Origin: Alkalimonas collagenimarina
Lineage (GTDB): Bacteria > Pseudomonadota > Gammaproteobacteria > Enterobacterales > Alteromonadaceae
Reading direction: 5' to 3'
Length of the DNA stretch: 64,000 nt
Assembly (NCBI RefSeq): GCF_030717845.1
Contig: NZ_JAUZVZ010000012.1
Location: forward strand, 1 to 64,000
This document shows, in pieces, positions 26,773 to 37,095 of the stretch. The notes under the pieces were generated by a model, which was not told where the DNA came from, did no database searches, and saw nothing but the letters and a program-made list of their open reading frames with translations. Position 1 is the first letter of the stretch; the number at the start of each line of letters is the position of its first letter. Made by a program: the position numbers and the translations under genes.

Positions 26773-28109
26773 CGCACCACCTCCCGCACTGCTTCGGCAA
26801 AACGTTCGCCACGTTCCATGTAATTTTTAAACATGTCCAAACTGGCACAGGCAGGAGACAGCAATACCATGTCCCCCGCTTTCGCAAAACGAGCCGCCTG
26901 CTTGACCGCAGCCTGCAGATCAGCGACTTGCTTACTGCCGTTTTTCATCACAGCAATAGCGGTACCGTCCTGACCATAAGTAATGAGCTGATCAACATCC
27001 TTTTGTAAGGTGCTGGCCAGCTCAGTCATATCCTGGCCTTTGCCGTCACCACCTGCCAGCAAAATCAATTTCCCTGACACCTCAGAGCGTAATCCATCAA
27101 TCGCGGCCAATGTGGCACCGATATTGGTGGCTTTGGAGTCGTTCACCCAGCGAATGCCCTGATGCTCCAGCACCAACTCACAGCGGTGAGGCAACCCTTT
27201 AAAGTGGCTTAACACATGACGCATGCTGGCAAAGTCGGCTCCTGCTGCCAGACTCAGAGCGGCCGCTGCCAGTGCATTGTACTGATTGTGTCGTCCCACC
27301 AATGATAGGGCCGACACTGGCATCAACTCCGAACCGGCCAGATAGAGATAATAATGACCGGCACGCTCGACTACACCATAGCCATCGGAGCTTTGTGGTG
27401 CATCCAGCCCCAGGCTGTGTTGGTTTAGCCCCTGCGGCTGAGGCATCGTATGCGCATCGGCCCGATTGTAGAATGCTAATTTTGTTTGCTGAAAGACCCG
27501 CTGCTTGGATTGGCTATAGGCTTGCAATGATGAGTAGCGGTCCAAGTGATCGGCGGATAGGTTTAAAATGGTACTAGCAACCGAACTAAGGCTGGTCGTG
27601 GTATCCAACTGAAAGCTTGATAACTCCAGCACAAACAGCTCGGCATCGTCTTGCTGCATGGCCGTGAGTACCGGTAAACCGATGTTGCCAGCAGCCACGG
27701 CTTTAATACCACTGTGCTGCAAGATGGCTTCAACCATCGCCGTTACCGTCGATTTCCCATTCGAACCGGTAATGGCCACCACAGGTTTATGGTTGTAACG
27801 GGCAAACAACTCCACATCACCTATGACTTCAACACCTTGCGCCATGGCAAAGCGGATAGCCGGATGACGAAGATCCAGACCAGGGCTGACCACTAAGACA
27901 TCCATCTGCGCCAATCGATTCGCATCCAGTTCGCCCAAGTAAAGCCCATCGGTTTTATCCAGTGCCAGATCATTCACGCCCTGTGGCTTTTTGCGCGTAT
28001 CCATTAGCACCGGGCGAATGCCATGTTGCAGCAAAAAACGCACCGTCGCCTGGCCTGATAGGCCAAGTCCGACGACTGCAATGCGTTTTTGTTGCCACGA
28101 TGACATCAT
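26769..28109 (-). CDS. murD: UDP-N-acetylmuramoyl-L-alanine--D-glutamate ligase MurD
   Basis: Cytoplasmic ATP-dependent ligase adding D-glutamate to UDP-MurNAc-L-Ala. The 446-residue protein has the N-terminal Rossmann-like AVVGLGLSGQATVRFLL and the P-loop VAITGSNGKSTVTAMV. The central LNLSADHLDRY and the HRCELVLEHQGIRWVNDSKATN segment precede the C-terminal nucleotide domain. Seven bases separate it from mraY and four overlap ftsW. No oddities. Confidence 0.97.
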   Translation of the reverse strand: MMSSWQQKRIAVVGLGLSGQATVRFLLQHGIRPVLMDTRKKPQGVNDLALDKTDGLYLGELDANRLAQMDVLVVSPGLDLRHPAIRFAMAQGVEVIGDVELFARYNHKPVVAITGSNGKSTVTAMVEAILQHSGIKAVAAGNIGLPVLTAMQQDDAELFVLELSSFQLDTTTSLSSVASTILNLSADHLDRYSSLQAYSQSKQRVFQQTKLAFYNRADAHTMPQPQGLNQHSLGLDAPQSSDGYGVVERAGHYYLYLAGSELMPVSALSLVGRHNQYNALAAAALSLAAGADFASMRHVLSHFKGLPHRCELVLEHQGIRWVNDSKATNIGATLAAIDGLRSEVSGKLILLAGGDGKGQDMTELASTLQKDVDQLITYGQDGTAIAVMKNGSKQVADLQAAVKQAARFAKAGDMVLLSPACASLDMFKNYMERGERFAEAVREVVR

Positions 28110-28116
28110 TATTTCA

Positions 28117-29199
28117 TTACCTTAGTTTTAAAGTAGCCAACCCAATCAACACAAACATCACTGACAAGATCCAGAAACGCACAATCACGCGCGGCTCTGG
28201 CCAGCCTTTCAGTTCGTAATGATGATGGATTGGCGCCATGCGAAAAATCCGCTGACCACGTAACTTGTAAGAGCCCACTTGCAAAATGACAGATAACGTC
28301 TCCATCACAAAGACACCGCCCATAATGAACAGAATCAGCTCTTGTCGAACTAAAATTGCAATCACGCCAAGTACAGCACCCAATGCCAGTGAACCGACAT
28401 CGCCCATAAACACTTGAGCCGGGTAGGTGTTAAACCACAAAAAGCCAAGACCAGCACCAATCAAGGCAGAACAAAGCACCACCAGTTCGCTGGTATGGGG
28501 TAGATAAGGAATATTCAGATAACTGGAGAACACCACATTACCGCTTGCATAGGCAATAATGGCAAAAGCGCCTGACACCATGATGACTGGTACAATAGCC
28601 AGACCATCGAGGCCATCGGTCAGGTTGACGGCGTTGCTGGTACCGACAATAACGAAGTAGCTCAATGCCAAAAACAGCAGGCCCAATTGCGGCATAACAT
28701 CTTTGAAAAAAGGCACCAATAATGCGGTTTCCGCCGATTGCTCGGCGGTCATGTAAATAAATAAAGCGGTGATGATGGCAAAGACCGATTGCCAGAAGTA
28801 TTTCCAGCGGGCAATGAGGCCTTGCGGGTCTTTGCGAATGACTTTGCGGTAATCATCGACAAAACCAATCGCACCAAAACTGACCAGGACAAACAGCACC
28901 ACCCACACATATTTGTTGCTCAGGTTCGCCCACAGTAAAGTACTGACCAGCACAGAACCCAGAATCAACAAACCACCCATGGTTGGGGTGCCTTGCTTGG
29001 AAAAGTGACTTTCCGGCCCGTCGTTGCGCACCATCTGACCTATTTGCATACGCTGCAAACGGGCAATCAAGCGGGGGCCTAAATACACACTCAGTATTAA
29101 CGCCGTTAATACACCTAAGATTGAACGGAACGTCAGATAACTAAAGACGTTAAAAAATGTCATGTACTGAGTGAGGTATTCGGCAAGCCACACTAACAT
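28117..29199 (-). CDS. mraY: Phospho-N-acetylmuramoyl-pentapeptide transferase MraY
   Basis: Integral membrane transferase making lipid I from UDP-MurNAc-pentapeptide and undecaprenyl phosphate. About ten membrane helices are visible. The Mg-binding FVDDYRKV and [10 protein letters not shown] motifs are both present, as is the C-terminal [17 protein letters not shown] histidine loop. I place the start at ATG 29199 (MLVWLAEYL), which has AGGAG upstream and gives exactly the 360 residues of the E. coli enzyme. It overlaps the murF stop by seven bases. An ATG at 29220 is inside murF. Confidence 0.97.
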   Translation of the reverse strand: MLVWLAEYLTQYMTFFNVFSYLTFRSILGVLTALILSVYLGPRLIARLQRMQIGQMVRNDGPESHFSKQGTPTMGGLLILGSVLVSTLLWANLSNKYVWVVLFVLVSFGAIGFVDDYRKVIRKDPQGLIARWKYFWQSVFAIITALFIYMTAEQSAETALLVPFFKDVMPQLGLLFLALSYFVIVGTSNAVNLTDGLDGLAIVPVIMVSGAFAIIAYASGNVVFSSYLNIPYLPHTSELVVLCSALIGAGLGFLWFNTYPAQVFMGDVGSLALGAVLGVIAILVRQELILFIMGGVFVMETLSVILQVGSYKLRGQRIFRMAPIHHHYELKGWPEPRVIVRFWILSVMFVLIGLATLKLR

Positions 29200-30569
29200 G
29201 GGGTTTTCTCCTGCTGACAACTAGCTAGCAAGTCTTGCACCACCAACTCCATGTTTGCACTACGAGAGCCTTTAACCAGAATGGTGATGTCTTGTTGCTG
29301 GGCGATAAAAGGTTCCAGTTGCGTCACCAGCGTCTGGCGCGAACTGAAGTGATGCCCTTGACCGTTGAAACAATCACTGGCGCTCTGTGATAACACCCCC
29401 AGCGTGAACAAAAGATTAATCCCTTGTTCCTTTGCATACTTTCCAACCTGTTCGTGGTACAAACGTGCATCTGTACCCAATTCAGCCATGTCGCCTAACA
29501 CCAAGACCCGATAGCCATGATAACTGGCCAACAAGTCGATTGCCGCCCGGACCGCGCCTAAGCTGGCGTTGTAACTATCGTCAATAATTCGCACGCCCGG
29601 GCGCGCATCAATGACCTGAGTCCGACCTTTCACTGTGCTCATCTCGGCCAGGCCGAGCTGAACATCATTCAAGCTGGCACCAAGTGCCATCGCACCAGCA
29701 GCAGCCACCAAGGCATTCGCCACATGATGAACACCAGGCAAGTTTAGCTGCACAAAGCCATGCCCTTGTGTGCACTTCAACTCAAAACCAGCACAGCCCT
29801 GCGTATTCAGGACAATATCTGCAGCCTGATAATCGGCATCGTGTTGTAGGCTAAAGGTCAGTACCTGCTGTTTTTGCAAACGGCTTTGCCAATAACCAGT
29901 AAACTCACTGTCGGCAGGGATCACCGCAACCTGACCCGGTTGCAAGGCACTAAAAATCTCGCCTTTAGCGCGAGCCACGCCTGCTAAATCGCCAAAACCT
30001 TCTAAATGAGCTTCTGCGACATTGGTGATCATCGCCACATCGGGTTGCACTAAGGAACTGGTGTACGCAATTTCACCCTGATGATTGGCACCCAGTTCAA
30101 CCACAGCATAATCATGTTCTGGCTCTAACCGTAACAGTGTCAACGGAACACCAATGGCATTATTAAAATTACCAGCCGTGGCCAGCACCCGCCCTTTGCG
30201 CTTTAGAATCGCCGCCAACATTTCTTTGACCGTTGTTTTGCCCGCACTGCCGGTGACAGCAACCGTTGGAGTCCCTAACTGCTGTTTGACATAAGCAGCT
30301 AGTTGTCCCAGGGCTAAGGTGGTATCCGCCACGATAATTTGTGGGATACTTACGTCTTGTGGGCTATGGACCAATACGGCTGCCGCGCCCTTTCGCTCGA
30401 CCTCAGCGACAAAAGCCTGGCCATCAAAGGTCGCCCCTTTTAAGGCAACAAAGAGTTCGCCCTGCCTAATTGCCCGGCTATCAGTGCTGACGTGACGAAT
30501 AGGAGTATTGTCACCAACCAAGACGCCAGCGGTAACCGTTGCAATGGTGGCTGTATCTAAGGTGATCAT
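29193..30569 (-). CDS. murF: UDP-MurNAc-tripeptide--D-Ala-D-Ala ligase MurF
   Basis: Cytoplasmic Mur ligase attaching the D-Ala-D-Ala dipeptide made by Ddl to the nucleotide-linked tripeptide. The 458-residue protein shows the N-terminal domain with [19 protein letters not shown], the P-loop [15 protein letters not shown] and [17 protein letters not shown]. The C-terminal domain begins [17 protein letters not shown] and includes [10 protein letters not shown]. The start overlaps the murE stop by four bases. No oddities. Confidence 0.97.
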   Translation of the reverse strand: MITLDTATIATVTAGVLVGDNTPIRHVSTDSRAIRQGELFVALKGATFDGQAFVAEVERKGAAAVLVHSPQDVSIPQIIVADTTLALGQLAAYVKQQLGTPTVAVTGSAGKTTVKEMLAAILKRKGRVLATAGNFNNAIGVPLTLLRLEPEHDYAVVELGANHQGEIAYTSSLVQPDVAMITNVAEAHLEGFGDLAGVARAKGEIFSALQPGQVAVIPADSEFTGYWQSRLQKQQVLTFSLQHDADYQAADIVLNTQGCAGFELKCTQGHGFVQLNLPGVHHVANALVAAAGAMALGASLNDVQLGLAEMSTVKGRTQVIDARPGVRIIDDSYNASLGAVRAAIDLLASYHGYRVLVLGDMAELGTDARLYHEQVGKYAKEQGINLLFTLGVLSQSASDCFNGQGHHFSSRQTLVTQLEPFIAQQQDITILVKGSRSANMELVVQDLLASCQQEKTPC

Positions 30570-32035
30570 CGGCTCATCTCCCGTTGTAGCTGACGGATAA
30601 AGGCTCGTTCATCGTAATCCCGAAACACATCGCCTATCTGTTGATACGTTTCGTGCCCTTTGCCTGCCACCAGAATGACATCGTTCGGTTGCGCTTCGCT
30701 CAGGGCTAATTTAATGGCGTGCTCACGGTTGGGTTCAATTTGGTAGCAGGCCGTCTCGGACATCCCTGCCGCAATTTGTTGGCAGATCTGATTGGCATCC
30801 TCGTGGCGAGGGTTGTCAGAAGTAATCACAATGCGATCGGCATAACCTTCGGCGGCGCTAGCCATCAAAGGACGCTTACCCTGATCGCGATCACCACCGC
30901 AACCAAACACACACCATAGGTGACCACGACAGTGTGGGCGCAAGGCTTCTAACGCCAATTGCAGCGCATCTGGAGTGTGGGCAAAATCCACCACCAGAGT
31001 CAGCGGATGAGGAAACTGGAATTGCTCCATCCGACCTGGGATCGCTCTTAACACAGCTGCCGCCTGACACAAGGCTGCGACTGGATAACCACACAGCGAC
31101 AATGCAGCGATAGCCGCTAGCGCATTTTCAATATTAAACAGGCCTATCAAGGGCAAGGTCAGTTCAAAATCGCCTTCCGGGCTATGAACTTTACAGCTGA
31201 AACCACCTGGAATTGGTTGCACGGCGCTGTAAGCAAGGTAGCGCTCGAACGGCCGACATGCCTCCAGTGTACCAATAGCGCAGAAAGGCAATTCGCATTG
31301 CGCAGCCAGCCCGGCACCAAAAGCATCAGACACATTAATGACCGCTTGCTGACAATAATGCCTGGTAAATAGGCGCGCTTTGGCAGCGCCGTAAGCCTCC
31401 ATACTACCGTGGTAATCTAAATGGTCTCTACTCAGGTTGGTAAAAACCCCCACCTGAAACATCAGCCCCTCTATACGCTGCTGAACGATGGCATGCGACG
31501 ACACCTCCATCGCAACCAACTGGTGATTTTGCTCTAGCAAGTGGGCTAAAATTTTCTGGATCTCAACCGCATGCGGTGTGGTATTCGGCAATGGCGTTAG
31601 TTTATCTGGGTGGCCATAGCCCAGAGTACCTATCACTGCTGCATTATGGTGTAGCTGTTGCGCCAACTGCTGTACAAAGCAACTGGTACTGGATTTACCA
31701 TTGGTGCCGGTGACAGCAATCAGCTTCATCTGGCTGGCAGGGTGCTGATAAAATTGAGCAGCCAGACCTTGCAGCTGATTGATCAGGTCTACCATTACGA
31801 TCACCTGTGGATGCTCGACAAAAGCTGCTGGTGCTTCATCGGTGATCACCAGCGCAGCGCCTTGTGCTAAAGCCTGCTCGATAAAAGCATTGCCATGTTG
31901 CTGATGACCAGGCAAAGCGAAAAAGACATCGCCCTCGCTTACCTGACGGCTATCAATTTGTAAATTCTTTAGCGCTTGTGCTGGTATCTGTTCGGCCAAG
32001 GCACCCAGCCATTGCGCAGCGGTATTAACCTGCAT
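30566..32035 (-). CDS. murE: UDP-MurNAc-L-Ala-D-Glu--meso-diaminopimelate ligase MurE
   Basis: Adds the third stem residue. The motif SDNPRHED contains the DNPR signature of enzymes that use meso-diaminopimelate, so the wall is of the usual Gram-negative type. Other signatures are IDSRQVSEGDVFFALPG, the P-loop VTGTNGKSSTS, and FTNLSRDHLDYHG. I start at ATG 32035 (MQVNTAAQWLG), six bases after a GGAGG site, giving 489 residues. It overlaps the ftsI stop by 11 bases. The ATG at 32077 lies deep in ftsI. Confidence 0.96.
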   Translation of the reverse strand: MQVNTAAQWLGALAEQIPAQALKNLQIDSRQVSEGDVFFALPGHQQHGNAFIEQALAQGAALVITDEAPAAFVEHPQVIVMVDLINQLQGLAAQFYQHPASQMKLIAVTGTNGKSSTSCFVQQLAQQLHHNAAVIGTLGYGHPDKLTPLPNTTPHAVEIQKILAHLLEQNHQLVAMEVSSHAIVQQRIEGLMFQVGVFTNLSRDHLDYHGSMEAYGAAKARLFTRHYCQQAVINVSDAFGAGLAAQCELPFCAIGTLEACRPFERYLAYSAVQPIPGGFSCKVHSPEGDFELTLPLIGLFNIENALAAIAALSLCGYPVAALCQAAAVLRAIPGRMEQFQFPHPLTLVVDFAHTPDALQLALEALRPHCRGHLWCVFGCGGDRDQGKRPLMASAAEGYADRIVITSDNPRHEDANQICQQIAAGMSETACYQIEPNREHAIKLALSEAQPNDVILVAGKGHETYQQIGDVFRDYDERAFIRQLQREMSR

Positions 32036-33776
32036 GGGAACCTCCAGTGCGCTTGGTGATGCGGACTCGTTCAGCATCCGGAGTAATATTATTCAAGCGC
32101 AACACAGCGTCCATGATATTTGAGAACACCGGTGCTGCAATTTCGCCGCCATGGTAATAGTCACTGGCGGGTTCATTCAGTACCACTACGGTAGCAAAGC
32201 GAGGATTTGAAATAGGCGCTATGCCAGCAAAGGAAGCCACATAATCATCACCGTAGCCTCCAGCAATAGCTTTACGCGTGGTGCCGGTTTTTCCGCCCAC
32301 CCGATAGCCATCGACCCGGCCACGGGTAGCAGTACCACCAGGCTCTACCACCGCTTCCATCATGTCCAGCATTGCATCGGCATAAGCTTCGGTTAGCACC
32401 CGCTCACCCGGCAGACCTTGTTCTGATTTTAAAATGGTCAATGGTCGTAAGATGCCGCCATTGCCGATAGCAGCATACAGACGTGCTAGTTGCACTGCAG
32501 TAACTGACAGGTTGTAACCAAAGGATAAGCTAGCCAATTCATGATCAGACCAACGGTTACGATGACTGAGCATGCCGGAGCTTTCCCCCGTTAAACCAAG
32601 CCCGGTATCCATACCCAGACCCATATTAAAATACAGATCCAATAAATGTTGATGCGGCATGGATAACGCCAACTTAGTCACACCAATATTGCTCGACTTC
32701 TGCATGATGCCGGTCAGATCCAATTTGCCGTTGTTGCTGCCAACATCCCGCACCCAGCTGCCACCAATACGCAGCATGCCCGGTGAGGTATCAATGACGG
32801 TATCCAGATCCGCCGAACCAAATTCCAACGCGCTTAAAATAGGCAATGGCTTGATGGTGGAGCCAGGCTCAAACATATCGGTAATGGCACGATTGCGAAA
32901 ATGATGTACCGGCGTATTCCGTCGGTTATTGGGGTTGTAAGAAGGGCTATTGACCATGGCCAACACTTCGCCGGTATGTACATCTACAATCACCACTGAG
33001 CCTGAGCTGGCGCCATAGGTCAGCACTGCTTTTTTTAATTCACGATAGGCGATGCTCTGCATGCGCTGATCAATACTCAATTGCAGACTCTTTGGCTCCA
33101 ATGCATCTTCGCGTTCCAGCACTTCAATCTCGCGTCCTTTGGCATCACGTCGCACTAAAGAGCGTCCAGCCGTGCCGGTCAGTACTGCGTTAAAACGACG
33201 CTCTATGCCCTCGACCCCAACATCATCGATATCGGTAAAACCAATCAGATGGGCCGTCACTTCGCCCGCAGGATAAAAGCGACGCGACTCTTGACGAAAA
33301 TAAATGCCGGGTACCGCCAGACGACGCACATAGTCGACAGCCGCAGGGTTTACCTGACGCTGCAAATAGACGAAGCGCCGACGGCTATCACTGCCAATCC
33401 GTGCACTCAACTGCTGTGGTGTCATATTTAAGGTGTCGGCCAATGCCTGCCAACGACGCTCATCTTGCTCCGAACCGCGCTCCAGTACCACTTTAGGATC
33501 GGCCCAGATTGCCTGCACCGGCACACTAACGGCTAATTCTTCACCATGACGATCCAAAATCATGCCGCGCAATACAGTATCCGACTTCACCCGCAGACTA
33601 CGCAGATCACCTTGGTTGATCAGCATGTCAGGCTCAAGCACTTGCAAGTAGGCGGCTCGGGCAACCAACACAACAAAGACCGAGCCCAACGCCAATAGCA
33701 CAAAAATAAAACGCCAACCCACTATACCTGGAGTCTGGTTGCGTTTTGCATGCGTTTTTTGCTTGGTCCGGCTCAT
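32025..33776 (-). CDS. ftsI: Septal peptidoglycan transpeptidase FtsI (PBP3)
   Basis: Class B penicillin-binding protein crosslinking septal peptidoglycan with FtsW. The 583-residue protein has a short cytoplasmic tail, a membrane anchor at about 20-42, and a pedestal domain (GEVTAHLIGFTDIDDVG). The transpeptidase domain carries the active-site STIK in FEPGSTIKPL, SSN in MQKSSNIGVTK, and KTG in GGKTGTTRK. The C-terminal end RTGGSHAG is shortly followed by the overlapping murE start. The ATG overlaps the ftsL stop by four bases. Confidence 0.97.
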   Translation of the reverse strand: MSRTKQKTHAKRNQTPGIVGWRFIFVLLALGSVFVVLVARAAYLQVLEPDMLINQGDLRSLRVKSDTVLRGMILDRHGEELAVSVPVQAIWADPKVVLERGSEQDERRWQALADTLNMTPQQLSARIGSDSRRRFVYLQRQVNPAAVDYVRRLAVPGIYFRQESRRFYPAGEVTAHLIGFTDIDDVGVEGIERRFNAVLTGTAGRSLVRRDAKGREIEVLEREDALEPKSLQLSIDQRMQSIAYRELKKAVLTYGASSGSVVIVDVHTGEVLAMVNSPSYNPNNRRNTPVHHFRNRAITDMFEPGSTIKPLPILSALEFGSADLDTVIDTSPGMLRIGGSWVRDVGSNNGKLDLTGIMQKSSNIGVTKLALSMPHQHLLDLYFNMGLGMDTGLGLTGESSGMLSHRNRWSDHELASLSFGYNLSVTAVQLARLYAAIGNGGILRPLTILKSEQGLPGERVLTEAYADAMLDMMEAVVEPGGTATRGRVDGYRVGGKTGTTRKAIAGGYGDDYVASFAGIAPISNPRFATVVVLNEPASDYYHGGEIAAPVFSNIMDAVLRLNNITPDAERVRITKRTGGSHAG

Positions 33777-34081
33777 GGCAAAGTCACCATGACGTCACGG
33801 TCGCCACTGGGACGACGCATTTGTAAACGACTGTTGGCAATCGCTTCAACCCGGCTGTGTTCAGACAGGGCACGCTGTTCCAACAGCAAGTTACGCCATT
33901 CGATATCGAGATTATCGCGCTGCTGATCCAACTGATTGTGTGAGCTGATTAGTTGACGATTTACATGTGACGAATGCACCACAGCAAGCGCAGTTAATAA
34001 GCAGGCAAACATCAGCAACAAGGCCAACCGATAGCGGCGCCAATCGCGTAAAATCACCTGAGTTAAGCGGATTTGGCTCAT
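33773..34081 (-). CDS. ftsL: Cell division protein FtsL
   Basis: A 102-residue bitopic inner membrane protein: basic cytoplasmic N-terminus, membrane helix at about 19-38, then a periplasmic coiled coil ([20 protein letters not shown] region) ending in a short tail. FtsL pairs with FtsB and FtsQ to switch on septal synthesis. Sequence conservation in this family is low, so the call rests on topology, coiled coil and position between rsmH and ftsI, with ATGA overlaps on both sides. Confidence 0.92.
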   Translation of the reverse strand: MSQIRLTQVILRDWRRYRLALLLMFACLLTALAVVHSSHVNRQLISSHNQLDQQRDNLDIEWRNLLLEQRALSEHSRVEAIANSRLQMRRPSGDRDVMVTLP

Positions 34082-35037
34082 GGCTGCCCTCCCGCCATTG
34101 GCGCGGTTTTTTCGGCAATTCGCAGCACCGCACTTCGAGCTCGTGGGTTGGCTGCTAATTCAGCCTCAGAAGGCATGATGGCTTTGCCAATCAGCTTTAA
34201 TGGCAAGTGCTGATACAACTCAGCATCGGTTAATGGTAAGCCTCGCGGAATAGGCGTTGCCTTGCTGTGTTGGCGCATAAACTGTTTGACCAACCGATCT
34301 TCCAGCGAATGAAAACTAATTACCACCAAGCGACCACCAGGTGCCAGCGCATCCAACGCCGCTTCAAGGGCTAACTTGACTTGTTCCAGTTCGCTGTTGA
34401 TGTATATACGAATGCCTTGAAAGCTACGGGTAGCTTGATGCTTCTTCTCTTTCGGGCTCTTTTTCACCACGCCGGCAATCAGTTCAGCCAATTGCCGGGT
34501 CCGGGTCAAGGGTGCCTCTTCGCGTGCTGCAACGATGGCATTAGCAATACGCCAAGCTGATTTTTCTTCGCCATAGGCTCTCAGCACAAAGCTGATGTCT
34601 TCAACATCGGCGCTAGCCAGCCACTCAGCGGCAGATAACCCGGTATCCGGGTCCATACGCATATCAAGGGGACCATCACGCATAAAGCTAAAACCACGTT
34701 CAGCATCGTCCAATTGTGGGGAGGACACGCCGAGATCCAGCAAGATGCCGTTCAACTGGCCATGAATCTGTTGTTGCTGGCACAGGGTGGCCAGCTCCGC
34801 GAAGGGGCTGCGGTTGATGTGGAAGCGAGGGTCAGACTGCAGTGGGGCTGCAGCGGCTATCGCCGCAGGATCGCGGTCTATAGCATAAAGGCGGCCATCG
34901 GCTGATAACCGGGAAAGAATTTCACGACTGTGCCCGCCACGGCCAAAGGTCCCGTCAAGATAAATCCCATCGGGTTGAATGGCGAGTCCGTCGAGTGCTT
35001 CCTGCAACAAGACAGATGTATGAGAGCTGACAGTCAT
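34078..35037 (-). CDS. rsmH: 16S rRNA (cytosine1402-N4)-methyltransferase RsmH
   Basis: SAM-dependent enzyme that methylates N4 of C1402 in the ribosomal P site; RsmI, encoded at 36184-37035, adds the 2'-O-methyl group to the same nucleotide. The 319-residue protein starts [19 protein letters not shown] and has the SAM loop [14 protein letters not shown]. Further family motifs are [20 protein letters not shown] and [15 protein letters not shown]. It starts immediately after the mraZ stop (TAAATG). Confidence 0.97.
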   Translation of the reverse strand: MTVSSHTSVLLQEALDGLAIQPDGIYLDGTFGRGGHSREILSRLSADGRLYAIDRDPAAIAAAAPLQSDPRFHINRSPFAELATLCQQQQIHGQLNGILLDLGVSSPQLDDAERGFSFMRDGPLDMRMDPDTGLSAAEWLASADVEDISFVLRAYGEEKSAWRIANAIVAAREEAPLTRTRQLAELIAGVVKKSPKEKKHQATRSFQGIRIYINSELEQVKLALEAALDALAPGGRLVVISFHSLEDRLVKQFMRQHSKATPIPRGLPLTDAELYQHLPLKLIGKAIMPSEAELAANPRARSAVLRIAEKTAPMAGGQP

Positions 35038-35502
35038 TTACAGTGCAAAGTCCTGTAGTCGTTCAGATAATTCAGTATCGGCTGGCATGTCACGTTCCAG
35101 CGCCATATCGTCTTCTACCCGGTCTAACCAGGCAGTTTCATCCCATATTTCAAACTTATTTAACTGGCCGACCAAGCGGATATTTTTGTCTAAACCGGCG
35201 TGGCTACGCAGTGGGCCGGGTAACAAAATGCGGCCATTTTTATCCATGTCGCATTCAGAGGCATGTCCCAGTAGCAAGCGCTTCAAGCGAAGCTCCTGCG
35301 CATTAAAGCTGGATAAACGTTTGAGTTTTTCTTCGATATCTTCCCACTCGGCCAGTGGGTATAGCATCAGGCAAGGGTCTTTGTGATCGATGGTGCAGAT
35401 CATTTGGCCACTGCATTCAGACAACAAGAATTCGCGGTAGCGCGCTGGTAGCGCGATCCGGCCTTTGGTGTCCATTGTCAGCGTAAATGAGCCACGAAGC
35501 AT
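35038..35502 (-). CDS. mraZ: Transcriptional regulator MraZ
   Basis: AbrB-like DNA-binding protein, first gene of the dcw operon and its autoregulator. The 154-residue sequence contains two copies of the family half-domain: MDTKGRIALPARYRE near the N-terminus and CDMDKNGRILLPGPLR in the middle. MraZ assembles into rings that contact a row of direct repeats. Such a row, four TGTGG boxes 9-10 bases apart, lies 29-63 bases upstream of this gene. Confidence 0.96.
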   Translation of the reverse strand: MLRGSFTLTMDTKGRIALPARYREFLLSECSGQMICTIDHKDPCLMLYPLAEWEDIEEKLKRLSSFNAQELRLKRLLLGHASECDMDKNGRILLPGPLRSHAGLDKNIRLVGQLNKFEIWDETAWLDRVEDDMALERDMPADTELSERLQDFAL

Positions 35503-35531
35503 AATTTAGTCCACGGAGCGAGCGGTTGATC

Positions 35532-35565
35532 CCACACGATCCACAATATTCCACAAATCCCCACA
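35532..35565 (-). promoter_or_regulatory. MraZ-type operator: four TGTGG boxes
   Basis: On the minus strand TGTGG occurs at 35565-35561, 35555-35551, 35545-35541 and 35536-35532, spaced 10, 10 and 9 bases. Known MraZ sites are short G-rich direct repeats at helical-turn spacing upstream of mraZ, so this is very likely the autoregulatory operator of the dcw operon. Confidence 0.75.
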
Positions 35566-35779
35566 ATGCTACAGTTTAGGGTCGGGATCCGACCATTGTC
35601 AAGGTAAAAGCCATGCATAATGATCGTTTAAGATCCAGTAAAAATGCAGTCTGGAGCAAAACACATGATTTTGTGGGAGAAAGTGGAATAAATAACCAGA
35701 GACCTGCAGTTGATGACACATCGTGCAGAGGTGATAAAAGACAAATAGAATAATAAATTGATGGATTTACGGAGGGGAA

Positions 35780-36150
<371 letters not shown>

Positions 36151-36152
36151 CA

Positions 36153-36158
36153 GTATAC
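36153..36158 (-). promoter_or_regulatory. Candidate -10 element of the rnpB promoter
   Basis: TATACT on the minus strand lies seven bases before the predicted 5' end of the RNase P RNA. No clear -35 hexamer is seen at 16-18 bases. Confidence 0.45.
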
Positions 36159-36183
36159 GTGAAAAGCAGGTGCAAAACAGCCT

Positions 36184-37035
36184 TTATTTCTGCTGCAAAC
36201 TCAGGCCGTGCTGGTAGAGTGCATTTTTCTTCAGGCTATGGATATCAGCGGTTAATGCAGCTGCTTTTTTTAGTGGCAACTCCTGCATCAGTAACTGCAA
36301 GGTATGAAGCACAGCGGGGGCGATATCATTGTCGCTGTCTGGTTTTGCCGCTGGTGCAATCATCAGCACCATCTCACCCTGACAACGCTTTGGATCTTCC
36401 TGCAACCAGTGCAGGATCTCGCTGGCGGTGCCCCGGGCGAAGTGCTCAAAGGTTTTGGTCAACTCTTTCGCCAACACCAACTCTCGCTCAGCGCCAAACA
36501 CTTCAACCAGATCATGCAAGGTCGCCTGCACTCTGCGCGCCGTTTCATAACAGACTACAGTGCCAACACCAGCAGGAATACGGTTCAGCTGGTTGATACG
36601 CTGTTGCTGTTTGGCCGCTAAAAAACCAATGAATAAAAACTGATCGGTCGGCAAACCCGCTGCGCACAGGGCACTGATCAAAGCACAAGGCCCCGGGATC
36701 GGTACCACCTGCACGCCCGCTTGCTGACAATGGCGCACCAGGCTGTAACCTGGATCGCTGATCAATGGAGTCCCTGCATCGGAAATGAGGGCAATGCTTT
36801 GCCCTTGCTGCAAGGTCTCGATTAACGATGCAGCCCGTTGCTTTTCATTGTGATCATGCAAAGCCAACATTCGGGTGCTAATGCCAAAGTGCTGCAGCAG
36901 CCGGGCCGAGTGTCTTGTATCTTCGGCGGCTATCCAGTCGACTTGTTGCAGTATATCCAAGGCTCGCTGACTGATATCATTCAGGTTGCCGATTGGGGTT
37001 GCCACGATATAAAGTTGTCCGGTTTCTGTCGTCAT
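36184..37035 (-). CDS. rsmI: 16S rRNA (cytidine1402-2'-O)-methyltransferase RsmI
   Basis: SAM-dependent tetrapyrrole-methylase-fold enzyme that adds the 2'-O-methyl group to C1402 of 16S rRNA, complementing RsmH. The 283-residue protein begins LYIVATPIGNLNDISQRAL, with AAEDTRHSARLL, ALISDAGTPLISDPGY and the VPIPGPCALISAL segment. It is divergent from lpoA, with 60 bases between the starts, and its 3' end abuts the rnpB promoter. This rsmI-lpoA divergence is conserved. Confidence 0.96.
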   Translation of the reverse strand: MTTETGQLYIVATPIGNLNDISQRALDILQQVDWIAAEDTRHSARLLQHFGISTRMLALHDHNEKQRAASLIETLQQGQSIALISDAGTPLISDPGYSLVRHCQQAGVQVVPIPGPCALISALCAAGLPTDQFLFIGFLAAKQQQRINQLNRIPAGVGTVVCYETARRVQATLHDLVEVFGAERELVLAKELTKTFEHFARGTASEILHWLQEDPKRCQGEMVLMIAPAAKPDSDNDIAPAVLHTLQLLMQELPLKKAAALTADIHSLKKNALYQHGLSLQQK

Positions 37036-37095
37036 GGGGTCGCTTTTGTTTGAGCTTCTGAGTCGGACTCAGTAAGATAGAGCCATCATTCAGCT

